DNA from: Oehlia diaphana
Lineage: Eukaryota; Glomeromycota; Glomeromycetes; Glomerales; Glomeraceae
DNA: 64,000 nucleotides
Assembly (NCBI GenBank): GCA_003833135.1
Contig: QZLH01000707.1
Span: forward strand, 1-64,000
Direction of reading: 5' to 3'
Positions 32,491 through 44,763 of this stretch are shown here, one piece after another (position 1 is the first letter of the stretch; each line of letters opens with the position of its first letter). Below the pieces are notes generated by a model. It saw only the letters and a program-made list of their open reading frames with translations, searched no databases and was not told the DNA's origin. Both the position numbers and the translations under genes were made by a program.

Positions 32491-34816
32491 TTAATATTTC
32501 AATGTTAACTGTACGTTTCCATCTTGTCCGATCTGAAATTCAACTTCCATGTCCGTTTCATCCTCAATTTGGTGAATAGAATCATCATCAATACGGACGG
32601 TAAGATTACGTTTAGTGCACCTAATTACATTCGTGATTGGTTGACCTTGAAGATCAATTTTCTCCGAGAGTTTATCAGTAAGTTTTGCGATAAGATCTTG
32701 AACAGTGAGATGATTAAGATAAACAGCTTTATACACAGCTTCACCTGGCAGTTTTACGTAAATGCAAAGAACTATAAATAGAAATAAATTTTAATATTAA
32801 TATTAACTTTATAATATAACACTAAATTATTGTTCAATTTTATACCTGCACGACGTTTCCTTAGATGTGGAATATAAGTAGGATCGCAATCCAAAGGTTC
32901 CAAAAGATCGGATCCCATTGAAAATCTCTTTCGTTTGCCCAACTGAAGAGTCATTAGCTCACTTCCCTCTACATCTGGATCAAGATTATTTAAAGTCTCC
33001 GAGAGATTTAAAATTTCTTCATCATCCGACACGTTATTATTTCTCGTGCATTCATTAAATACAGTCACAGGATTTGGTGGAGCATACATCATTATCATTG
33101 GCGTTGTTTCTTGTGATTTAGCTTTTAATGTGATTAATAAATTTTAATTTAAATTCGTTAAATACCTTTAAAATTCAACGTTAAACAATAGTAAAATTTA
33201 TACTAAACCTCTCATCTTCTCGCACATTTTTTCTAAATGTTTTTGATCATCTTTATTTTTACGTTCGGCACCCTAATGAAAAATAAGATAACCCGGATAT
33301 TAGTTAATAATATGTTCAATTAATCGGACGAATTTATTAAAAATTAATTACTTTGTCCCTGAATAATTTGATCTTAGCAAAGGATTTTTCAAGAGATGTA
33401 CAGATTGCACCGCTATCACACTTTGTCTCGACATGAATTCTTAGTGGAATACCTTTAACCCCTTTTATTCGAGAAAAGTCTGTTGATAGGCAATTGAAAC
33501 GTACAAAAATTTTTGCACCTTTCTTGCCATTCCATTGGAACTGTACACGATCAAAAATTTTTGTTTCCAAATTGCTGATCCCAGTTGATGCAGCTTTATC
33601 TTTATAAATGATAAATATAATATTTATTTTCACATGATAAAATATATAACATTGAATTTACCCAAATAACACATACCAATATCAACAGCTCTGGCATTTT
33701 TAGGTGATGCTTGTTGTGTTAACCAGAAACCCCAATAAGTGGAAGCCATTTTACGATGAGCATCATCATGAAACATTACTTTGATAACTGTCGTAAATTC
33801 GGCGTCGTACTTATCATGATCTTGCAATCCAATTGCATAATATTGACCTTTGTTAAGGTATGTTATAGGAGTTTCGTCAATGCGTTGAGCAGAAGCAGTA
33901 GGAGATTCGAGAAGTATTTCAAATCGCAAATTTCTAGCAAATAAAGATATCAGATCAACAATTATGAAGAATGGTACGTATAATAGTTGAGTATCATTAC
34001 TTACGATGATTGATGAGGAGGAATACTCTCAGGCGGCGAGGGCATACTAACAGGAGTAACAGTACTACTATAATTTGACGCTTCTTGATTTGGAGATTGC
34101 TGAGACTGTTGAGACTGTTGGGCTTGTTGGGCTTGTTCAGGATTATGATAAGTAGTACTTGGGGTGGTATTAGTTTGATGTTGAATATGATGTGTCATAT
34201 GATATCCGTTGCCACCGTTGTTACCAAGTGGGGAATTAACTGGACTAAGATCTGGTTGTGTTGATGATCCAGAAACAGGACTCACGGGTGGAAGTGAAGT
34301 TGTTGGCATTAATTGACCATGTTGACTCATTAACTGAGGAGGTTGATGTGAATCATGAGACTTATAGGCAGTATTAGACGGTGACGCCGGACTATTAAAA
34401 GAAAGAAAATTTTTTATAAATATTCAGATCAGGAGTTTATTAATTAATGAAAACAAAAATGTACTAACTATGTTGTCGGAGAATAAGCATCTGGATGATA
34501 TCTGATACTGAATAACAAACCAGAAAATGGTTAAAAATAATTCTTAGCCTAATAAACCTGCCTCATAAAAAACTCAAAATTGTCACAATTATTTATTATC
34601 TCGATTATGTGATATTTGAAATTGTGATATTGTCGAATTGGACAACGACTTGTTTGGTTACAAGCAATAAAAAAAAAAAGAATAGAAAAAATATTATATA
34701 TATACATATATACACATAAAAACCACTTACGCATGGGGAGGATATCCTCCTGTCGGTCCGAAATGTGGGTTAAAACCACCGTAATTTGAATGCATATGCG
34801 GTGCTACTGGTAACAT
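32491..34816 (-). CDS. Grainyhead/CP2-family transcription factor (8 exons, 545 aa)
   Basis: Exons: 34816-34731, 34507-34469, 34391-34005, 33933-33677, 33599-33352, 33272-33209, 33121-32846, 32771-32491. Residues 1-170 are Pro/Gln/Ser-rich (PEQAQQAQQSQQSQQSPNQE). The CP2 DNA-binding domain spans about 171-365: RFEILLESPTAS, TYLNKGQYYAIGL, ARAVDID, VRFNCLSTDFSRIKGVKGIP, AKIKLFRDKGAERK. A C-terminal ubiquitin-like dimerisation domain (about 453-545) starts VLCIYVKLPGEAVYKAVYLN. Fungal homologues control cell-wall remodelling and conidial separation (Neurospora GRHL). All phases agree. Confidence 0.9.
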
Positions 34817-37507
34817 TATGTGTCGTCTGGTGAGATATTTTTCAAGCAAATTTAAATTTAGTCAAATAAATTTTTTTTTTAAAAAAAAAAATCAACCCCC
34901 GAAAAAAAAGAAAGATTCTGACCTACTATTTGAAATGCGTTACTATATTTAAAAAAAATGCGAAGGAAATTTATTAATTTTGAGGGGAAAAGGATTAAAA
35001 ATCTAAATTCTTATAAAATTCATACAAACTCAAAATATTTGATATAACGTAAAAAATCGTAAAGTATAATTGATCGTATCAGCGGGACACGTTAATAATC
35101 GTAAATTCAATTAATATCTTCAATAAATAATTCAGGCTGCAGCGTTAAAAAAATTTACGTTGTTCGTGAACACGTTACAGTTCGTTGCTAGTAGTATAAA
35201 AAAAGAATTCAATAATAGACACAATTATAACAAGTTAATAATAATATTATTAAAAGAATAAATTTTAAACAAGAATAACCTTGGTAAGTTGAAAATTTAT
35301 TTAAAGGTCGGTGCGGAAGACAAAAAAAAGAGCTAGGCGAACACGAGAAAGTGTTTCTACCTGATCGAAAAAAATAGCAGCCGGTAGTCAGCAAGAAAAC
35401 AGGGCCCGCCTGTTTATAAAAAAAAATTCTACCAATCAAAATGCAATATATGCATAATAGTGAAACATTTTCTTCAATAGAAATAATATATATAATAATA
35501 GATAATATATAAATAATAAATTATATATAAATAAATAAATAAAATTTATGTATATCTAATATATATTTATATATTCTATTGTATTTTTTTTTTATTGAAG
35601 AATGATAGAATGATATATATAGAGTTTATTTACATTATTATTTAGGATCGGAAGAGTATAAAGCAAAGAGAAGTTTATTTTAAGGAAAGTGTTACCGAAT
35701 TATTAATAAGTAAGTCATTTATGGGAAAATGAAAGATAGTAATAAAAAGAAAGCCTCAAATGCTAAATTTTATTTGAGTGTGGCGCATTTAAATAAATAA
35801 AAGAAATGTTTAAAATAAATAGATAGTCGTTCGAGTCACTTTCCCATACTATTTATTTATTTTAAACTTGTATAATTATAGTAATTATAGATTGTTATTG
35901 GGTTAGATATTTGAGATTATGCGGAAAACAGCCTTAAATTCGGAAGAAACGCGTCTGTATTCGTATTAATGAAAATATTTATATATAAAATAGATAACGA
36001 TCGCACATAAATAAACTGACGCAATTTATACTCCGTTTTTAATCTTAAACATATTTACGCGTAGGTTGAGTGAAAGCATAATGAAATTACGAATTATGGG
36101 AACCTTGAAACCCAATTTTATCACTTTAAGTCGCGTGTAAAACCAATCACTGCTTTGATGTATTTTTAATACATCTTCATATGGTATAGACCATCCCTTC
36201 TTGAATTAAAAAATCACACACACAAGAAAATGGGGGAAGAAAAAAAGGGTCAATACGCGGAAAAAACGGAAGAAAAAAGTGAATTTTAATGAACATAAGT
36301 TTGGAAATATTTTTTTTTTTTTTTGTTGATTATGCTATAATGATCGACAGTCACAGTGATCTTCCATCTGAAGACTTTCAATTGATTGTATAAATTGTAC
36401 AGTAAAAAAAAAAATACCCTTGATATCTTATTTAAAAAAGCAGGGTCCATATACCAATTTATCCATGTCGTGTAACGATTTGCGGAGGCTTATTCAAAAG
36501 AATCATAAAAAAAAAAAAAAAAAAAGAAATTTCTTACGCATTTGACCTTCTTATATCCTTCTAAATTGACTCTCACGAGAAAGAGAATTCGAGCAAAAAA
36601 GAAGCCATCATTGTGGTTATTAAACTTTAAAAACAAAGAATTAGATTTTCACAAACTTCCTTGTTGAATACGCATATATCTTACTAATGTCTTCAATAGC
36701 CACTTTCTAAGCCTCCTTTTCACACAAATAATCGCTGCGGGCAACGTGGATTATTTTATCTGGTTCTCCTTTTCCTAAACAATTTGCGTGAGTTTTATGT
36801 TTACGTGTGTAACTGATGTAGTTCTCTTGACATCATCGTACCCAAATTTACACATTTAATGCTGCGCCAGATCTAATGTTAACGTGGATGTTACACTACA
36901 TTCTTTAATCAGAAATTTACCGTAAAAAAAAAAAATTCTTTTTGGGGCGATGCGGTTATCTCGGATGACTCGTATCATTTTGATCTATTATAAACTTTAT
37001 TATCTTTAGGAATTAAGTTACAGTAAACTCTACAGACAATGGAATATGGTATCATCATTACGTTAATATTATTATCTTTCATAAACAACGGCATGCAGCT
37101 GATCTCTTGTGTAAAGATTTTAAGAATAAAAATATTTTTTTTTACATTCAGATTTTTTACCACTAATGCTATTACGTATCACTATAAAAGCCAAGAAAAA
37201 CTTTAAATCCTTCTTTTATTCTTGTATTTGTGTGGAATCTTTATTTTGATATGAATGATTAACAAATAGTTTAAATAATCAAAACATTTAAAATAAACAA
37301 AAAAAACATTGCCCCGTACTAATACAAAAATTTTACTTTCGAAACATTTATATGTACTTCGAATTTTCATTACATTGGAAAGAGTGCAAATATTAAATAC
37401 AAGTAGAATCTGTAGAATTTGTAGAATTTAAATTCTTTGATTCGACAAGGCTTACTGCGCCGAATGTTTTAATTTCACGTGACAAAATAAATCAAAAAAT
37501 TGTATAA
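34817..37507. other. 2.7-kb upstream region of the grainyhead gene
   Basis: No exon could be assembled. It holds a 20-bp stem, 20-nt loop hairpin (35808-35827 with 35848-35867, GTTTAAAATAAAT arms), several A/T runs, and TCACGTGA at 37475-37482 just beyond the 3' end of the T5orf172 gene. The length suggests an extended regulatory region or long 5' leader, unusual in this gene-dense part of the window. Confidence 0.4.
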
Positions 37508-39482
37508 TTAACCAACGCCGTATATTTTTTCAACATATGTAACCCAATGAACAATGACTTTTCTTACGTCTTCCCATCCATGCATCGCATTATTACTACC
37601 TAAATTCTGGGCCATAACCTTGAACCATTCTCGATGTAAATTTCCACATTTTTCACACTTTTCTATGTCCGCTTTAAATCTTGCCCCAAGTTCAATATGA
37701 ATTAATCTTTCAGCACGATGAGTGTATTTACATTTAGCTACAGAATTGAATTCTAACTGATTGTCAAAATTCACGGAATTCTCTCCTTCTCTATCGATCA
37801 AAAATTCTTGGGAAGAAAAGGATGAGAGTATCTCGACATTAGGGAAGTTTTCGATTAACTCGGGCGTGTAACCACATTGTTTAGCCCACTGGTAAAGACG
37901 TCTGTGAACATTTGTGGCACGACCAACCTTATAAAGTGTGTACTGAGAATTTTTCTCAGAATTAGGGCCTAATTAATATAAATAATGAATAAAAATATTC
38001 TAAAAATTAATTTGCACTATATGTATAATTTACCCTCGAGTAATCTATATGCGTATATGAAACCGGGTTCGTCTCTATCAGCAATTGGTTTCTCCATTTC
38101 TAACCTTAATAAACGTCTAGTGTCCGCCGAGAGATCACGCTTAATCCAGTCTATTGAGAAAGAAATATTTGATAAATGTTCTAAAAATTAATAAATATCC
38201 AAATTTGATGTTTACCTCCAAAACGAAGCCACGTTAACCTTGCCCTCCCAGGAACAAATACGGCTTTTTCTAACTCTTCTTCTTCAGGTTCATCTCTTTT
38301 GTGTTTGTGACAAAATTCTTCTAAAGGTTTGATTTTACGATTGCAAATTTTGCCATTTTTAATACGTCCCTGACATAGGTTGGATGAAGACGGGCTAGAA
38401 TAATCACCGGTTAAATCAGTTTGATCACGAGAACGTGTAGGCGTGATAGAACCGGGTGTTGTATTTTTTATTGACACACGTGATTCATATGATGTATTTA
38501 TACACGACGAAAGAATTCGCGTTTTTGTTGGTGTTGGTGTTAAAGGTTGTTTTCTATCTGGCGTACTAGGAGATTGACAAGGTGATTTTGACGCTATATT
38601 TTGTTCGGGATTAAGCATTCCAAACAAATAATCTAACGGGCTTTTAGATTGGCTTGGTGAAATGGATAACAAAGGCGCCAAAACGAGCTCATTAGACGGT
38701 GTTATTAAGGTCGGCGTTTGAAACAATTCTTTATTTGTTGTTTCAAGGAAGCTATCATCAACACATGCCGGGCTTTCTATAGGAAAGCGATCTTGAGGTG
38801 GTAATTTATTAACATCCGTGTCAGTCTGCACCCATTTAGTTGAGGAAAGGATTCTTTTCTGGGTGAATTCTGCCCTATCTAAATCTGAACGGATAGACGG
38901 TGGTGTTTGCTCACGATTTTCGAAATTTGATTCAGAAGATATCGATACTTGTGTGGATTTTTTCTCTTCGGTTATTTGAACTTTTAATTTATTGAGGTTT
39001 ATTGTGATCACGGTTGAACCCGTTTCACTATTCTTAATTTTCGAATCATCCTGAGTCAATTGACTTTTCTTTGAACTATTTAACGATAAGGAGTTCATTT
39101 TATCTTCTATTTCACCTAGCTTTTCTCGGGTAACTTTTGTTAAATCATTTGAAAGGTCTATAATATCAACTTCCGAACTAATTTCATTTTTAGGTAAATC
39201 GTTCTTTTTTGAAGCAGTTAATAACCCAAATATATTTTTTCCAGTACTTTGAACCTTATGTTGATGACAAAAATCATCAAGTACCATGCGCTTACAAGGT
39301 CGGCCCGTAGAGACCGATGTCCCTTTGCACACTGTTGTACGTGGAGTGAGTGTCTTTTGTTTTTCGGAGATAATTGGTGTAGTTACATGAGATTGTGTGG
39401 AAATTCTTTGAGTTTTAGTTGATAATTCTTCAATAGTGGGTGCTTGTAAAGGAGGGGAATTTCTTCTGCTATAAGTTACCAT
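37508..39482 (-). CDS. T5orf172 (DUF1766) domain protein with two Cys/His motifs (3 exons, 614 aa)
   Basis: Exons: 39482-38216, 38150-38034, 37968-37508. The C-terminal part (about 445-614) is the GIY-YIG-related T5orf172 domain: PGFIYAYRLLEG, YTLYKVGRATNVHRRLYQW, HRAERLIHIEL and CGNLHREWF. The first 420 residues are Ser/Thr/Pro-rich and disordered, with two similar motifs, GRPCKRMVLDDFCHQH near residue 70 and KICNRKIKPLEEFCHKH near 390, each C-x9/10-C-x9/10-C-x2-H and probably zinc-binding. Function of eukaryotic T5orf172 proteins is unclear; the fold suggests nuclease ancestry. The first in-frame ATG after a TAA-free leader is used (39482). Confidence 0.85.
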
Positions 39483-39610
39483 TTTTATTAACTTTCCTAT
39501 AAAAAGTCTTTTATTGAAAGGCAAAGATTAAATAAAAACCTAAGGTTCGTTTGTTTATTTTATCCTAATTTGTTTATTGTTACACAGTTACGCAATCGCG
39601 ATTAAGTGTA

Positions 39611-39618
39611 TCACGTGA
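39611..39618. promoter_or_regulatory. TCACGTGA E-box upstream of the T5orf172 gene
   Basis: Perfect palindrome 129 bp upstream of the start codon, inside the 247-bp gap to MAD1. Confidence 0.5.
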
Positions 39619-39729
39619 ATTTAATTTCTACATCACTCGCGTTATTTAAATTTGATTGGAATATTAACCTTATCACGGCTTACAAATTTATTAACAAATC
39701 GATAAAATTAGATTACTAGATTACTCAGA

Positions 39730-42700
39730 TTAATCTAATGTTGGAAATTCTTGATTCCCTCCTAATCCACTTATTCTTCCACTCGTCATATCCATTTCTC
39801 TACCGATCGGTCCTAATGCTGTTTTTCCAATTAAATCCATAGTTAAACTACTCAAAAAACAAGGAATAGATCCACGTTCTACGACCCAATATTTGATTAA
39901 GTTATCCAAACTCTTGATATATTCAGTATTTCCGCCATCAACGAGTTGCATGGTACCAAGATTATCCTCATCAGAGGTAAAAACTAATGAATGGTCATCC
40001 TGTTCTGAATACATAGAAGTTAATCGAACGCGACCGTTTTCAAGAAATTCTACCTTATAACCAAGAAGGCTATAAACAGCTTCACGGTATTCTTGAGCTT
40101 TAGCTTTCCAAACCTATTAATAACGAAATATTAATACATGATGCAGACTATCATTGATAATTTATATATTTTTAAACACCTCTTTAAGTCTTGTCATTCT
40201 CTTTTCCTTATCTGCAACCTGATCTATAAGTTGCTTATTCTCTTCTTCCAAATTTAAATAACTTTGAATTGGAAAGACTCTGATTGTTTCTTTCTTAGAA
40301 TCATTATCTTCGGTTAATTCTAATGTAATGGCAGGATGATTTTCAAGAATTTGATACAATTCTTTAAGTTTAGTTTTTAAATCCTGGTTTTCTGTTGTCA
40401 ATCCCTGCAATCTATTCTCGCGCAATGAAAATTCCTTGGAAGCAGGATTATCTTTCATCTCCAGCACCTTTTTTAAAATTTGTAAGGTTGGTGTTAAAAT
40501 TGGGATAAAACATTTAATAAATCATACAACTCAAATTATGGAACTTTCAATAACATACCCGAATTGTTTCCTTATTGTATTCACCTCTACCTACTGCCCT
40601 CTCAAGAATATCGATTTGATTATCTAATAACATTAATTTTTCCTTCAAAGATACATTTTCGGTTTTGAGATCTTTTACAGCTGAGAAAAATAAATTTACG
40701 TTAGAAAATATAATACGATTCTTAAAACAAAGATAATTAGTAAAATAAGAAAATGTTCATACTTTCTTGTAAAACTTCATTCTGTTTAATCAATTCTGAT
40801 GAATGTACTTTCAATTCAGTTTGTTCGTAAATATTTATTTGGTTTTGTAAAGATGCTATTTCATTTTGTAGATTTGCCTTTTCATTCTCTAGTTTAAGAA
40901 TATCTGTATATAAAATAGTAAAATTAATGAACATTCGTCAATGTATATAATACTATGTATATTGGTGATAAAAAAATTGCTTGCCTTGTGTTAGTTGTTC
41001 ATTACGTTGCATTACCTCAAGCGAATGGAGATTTAACTCTGAGAATTCCGGATATTCTTCATGTTTTGGTTGAATGTTAATTGCCTTATGTTCACATTGT
41101 TCTAAAGCTTCTTTGTATTCTGCAAGCAATTTTTCCAAATTCTGGATTCTTTCGGTTTTTTGTGGTTCAAAGTTTGATTGTAGTTGTTTCTCTTCGTCGT
41201 CGTATGATCTCTAAAATAAATATGTTGGTACAATAGGTCATTCTAGAAAATATCACTCGTATTTTTTACTTACCAAAGAATTCATTAACATTTCAACCTC
41301 CTTTTGAAGAAGTCTTTTACTTCCTTTAGATGCTTCAATTTCATTTAAAAATTTAGTTTCCATAGCTTTATATTTGCATTTTAATTCTTTAATCTTAACA
41401 TAATGAATAAAATTGATTGATGAGTTATAATATAACAACATATATTACAAATTTTTTTTTAATACATACTTTAGACTCATGATCAACAATCACTAAGTCT
41501 TTACTCCTAACTTGTTCTTCCAAGGAACGGGTTCTTATCTGTAAAAACTCTATTTCATTTCGTCTAGAAACAAGTTCCTTTACAACAGTATACGGAGTAT
41601 TGCTATTAATATTGTCTTTTTCCTGATTAAGTAGACTTGTCCTGTAAAAAATTTAATACTAATAAATTTATGAAGCAAATAAAATTTTGAGAATAATATT
41701 TACGAATTAAACTATACAGTTACCATGATACTTTTTCTTTTTTTAACGTTGTATTTTCAACTTCTAATTCTGCAGCTTCTCGGCGAAGTGTATTCATATT
41801 TAAAAGTTGATATTCCGCTCTTTCTAGCTTATGCTGTAAAATCTGAATGCTAGGTGACAATTCTTTATTACGATTAATTTCCTTTGTTAAATAACGGTTT
41901 CTTAGTTCGAGTTCTTGGATATGTTCAGACTGCTCTATTATTTGGATAATTGTTCAATTAATATTTAAAACGTTTAATCATCTAAGAATGACTTAATTTA
42001 ATACCTTGGACTTTCTTATTATGAGTTTCGATTTGATCCAATTGAGTAGATAAATGATTAAACTCATTTAATTTTTCCTGAGTTTCATCTAAACGTTGCT
42101 GAGTTTCATTCAACAGTTTTTGTCTTGAAGCAGATATATCATGTTGCTGACGTATCTAATAATACATTTGAATTAAATAATTGAATAAATAATTTTTTTT
42201 TATGCCAAGAATACAAAATATGATTACCTGTTCATTAAGATTTTCAACCTGATATTGAAGTTTTGATGCTTCTAATTCTGTAGACTGTACTTTACGTGTC
42301 AAATCATTTTCTTTAATAAGATTTTCAGTTTTAAGATCTTCCAGATTCTGTTGTAGCTCCCGAATTTTATCTTTAAGCGTTTGGGTTTCACAAGCTGCTG
42401 CTTGCTAATTAATCGATAAATCTTTATTAATAAAATTTATTATTAAAGGATAATTCACTAATTTATCAACTAACCTTCAATTTGATATTTTCAAGTTCCA
42501 AATTTTCCAAACTTTTTAATGCGTCTTTCTCTCGATTGTAATAAAAGTCTTTGTCTTTTTCTAAACTCTAATAATTAAAATATCAGATGATACAATAAAT
42601 ACAACTTGAACAATTCTTACTTTCTGTGCACAAAATAAACATACAACGAAATAAAAAAAACCTCAATCTGAAGACCAAGTTCTCGGTTCTTGAGTTCTAA

Positions 42701-43337
42701 ACTTTTATTTTCAGCCTCAAGTCTGCCAACTTTCAAATCTAAATTATCCTTTGATATTTCGAGAGATTTAATTTTTGTACGAGCCTCAATTAACTCTCGA
42801 TCATTTTTCGGGCTAAAGGCTGTAAAATTTATAGTGGATTCTAAAAAAAAAAAATACATATATATATAGAATAAATATAAATTTACAAATTAAAAAAATA
42901 GATATCTGCTCTGTTTACATCTGATTAGACCATTATTATGTACTCTGTAAAGAACTAAAATCCGGCATGAAATTAAAAGGATCTCTCGATGGGGTTATCG
43001 ATGGACTGGTAAATCGGATTGGACTCTCCACATCTAACCTAGATCTCTATATAAAGAATGTTTATAGTAAACAATTTTTTAAGTATCACTTGCAAAATTA
43101 AAAGAATCAATTTGACAAACAAGAAAATGACCTTAAACTATTAATTGACAAAAATGTTACCTTAGAAGGCCGATCTCCAAGTCCAGAATGAAATATTTTA
43201 GTATTGTTGTCTACTTTAAATATTGAAGGAACGTTACTACTTGTAGATGCCGTAGGTTTAAAAGGGTTATCATTGTGCTGATCGCTTTGTTGCGACTGAT
43301 TCTTTTTTGCAGAACGCTGGTAAGGAGGGTATGACAT
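39730..43337 (-). CDS. MAD1: Spindle checkpoint protein MAD1 (14 exons, 847 aa)
   Basis: Exons: 43337-43161, 43046-42944, 42840-42662, 42567-42475, 42404-42228, 42155-42005, 41934-41724, 41641-41470, 41393-41274, 41210-40985, 40903-40763, 40680-40559, 40467-40180, 40113-39730. About residues 100-715 are coiled coil. The C-terminal RWD-like domain is diagnostic: MTRLKEVWKAKAQEYREAVY (with the Bub1-binding RLK), LLGYKVEF, RLTSMYSEQDD and CFLSSLTMDL. It scaffolds Mad2 at unattached kinetochores. The segment RVFPIQSYLNL sits where the Mad2-interaction motif is expected but lacks its final Pro. Intron 10 uses a GC donor (CACAAG/gcaagc). Length is near other fungal MAD1 proteins. Confidence 0.92.
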
Positions 43338-44693
43338 TTTCGGAATTATTATAATTTTATATCAAGGAATGTTGTCTAGAAAAAAAATAACATAATTGCT
43401 TAATTGTATGTCTAAAAATGGAAATAATCTTATACGCGTTAATTTCGTAAATGGACTGCGGAGCTATGACTGTTTTAGGATTAGGTTAGAGTTAGTATAT
43501 ATTGTTTCACAATGCGTTACACTTCGATGTTCAGGAGAAGAAAGAAAATGCTATTCCTTGCTATCCCTGCATTTTACGCGGGTAAAGTGTAATAAAAAAA
43601 CCATAATTTTTTATCGGATTTTACTATTAAAATATTAAAATCCGGTTATTTTTTTGATGATCGTTTTCTATTAATATCGAATACATCATTATGCATAAGA
43701 TGCATTGAATTTGAAATTCATTTTGTGACGCAATTAACTGTTCTAGGATTTATGATAAAATCATGCTTACCTTTACATAAAGATTGCATTCACATTGACC
43801 GATCTTATTCATTTTCATAAAATTAATGACAACATTCTTTTCAAAAGAGAAATCTCACTTCAGATCTATTATTGAGAATTTACCAAAAATGGTTTCTTTG
43901 AACATATTTCTGTTGACATGATTCTCATTTTTGTTATTCTTTGTACAACAGCATGATAACTGTTGAATGAATATCTATTCCACATATGAGATAGTTCGTT
44001 GTTTTTAATTGTTACCATCATATTTAAAGTTTTAATAGTATAAAAAATTTTCATTTGACCAGTTAAAAAAAAGTTGGATTGATTTTTTTTCTTTGATCTT
44101 TTTTTTATGTGATTCTTTTTCACACGTATCAATGGTGGTTGGCTAAGCCATAAGTCATTGTATTTCCAATGCATAATGCATCGGGCCAATATTATATCAA
44201 AAAGTATAATTTATATTTTGCTATTTTAAAAGGTATTTCTTAAATAGCTGTCATCTCGAATTTATTTTGAAATTCACTCGATTATCAAAAAAAAAAAAAA
44301 AAGGCTGAGGTAACACCAAAAGACAATGTTTACATGCTGTATCCTCTATAATTGTGATTCGTTGGTGAATTGATCGAGAACGCAAAATAGTCCAACAAGG
44401 TAACAAGTTGCCGCGCCATTGTATTCCTTTAAATTTACCCAATAAGTCAATTGTATTGTAATCTTTATATATATATATTTCTTTCATTTCCATATTAATA
44501 CGAATATCTCTATAAAAAAAAGAATATAAAAGCGAGCAATATCTTCCTAAATTCATTTTGAAATAAAAGTAATAACGACATGACCAACACGAGATATGGC
44601 GATTAGTAGTAGTTCCGATCGGCATTTATCACATTTTGTGTTGGAATCGCTGCCGCCAATGATGTCAGTATCATTTTTTGATTATAAATAATC

Positions 44694-44724
<31 letters not shown>

Positions 44725-44763
44725 AAATTTTAGAGTTTGTTTCCGCTTTTAATTTTTTCAGTC
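43338..44763. other. Divergent intergenic region MAD1 / velvet gene
   Basis: 1.4 kb without a supported gene. Poly-A runs at about 44287-44301 and 44695-44721. Open frames on the minus strand at 43869-44189 and 44251-44625 lack family resemblance and start codon or splice context. Confidence 0.45.

Noticed and set aside
35820..35850. tRNA T-arm-like word GTTCGAGTC
   Set aside because: It is the loop of a simple hairpin; no acceptor stem, D-arm or anticodon arm can be folded around it.
43869..44189. 106-codon minus-strand open frame
   Set aside because: Lys/Asn-rich as expected for AT-rich DNA, with no motif and no promoter-like context.
44251..44625. 124-codon minus-strand open frame upstream of the velvet gene
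   Set aside because: Ends in a poly-A-derived Phe run, contains no recognised motif and has no flanking exons.
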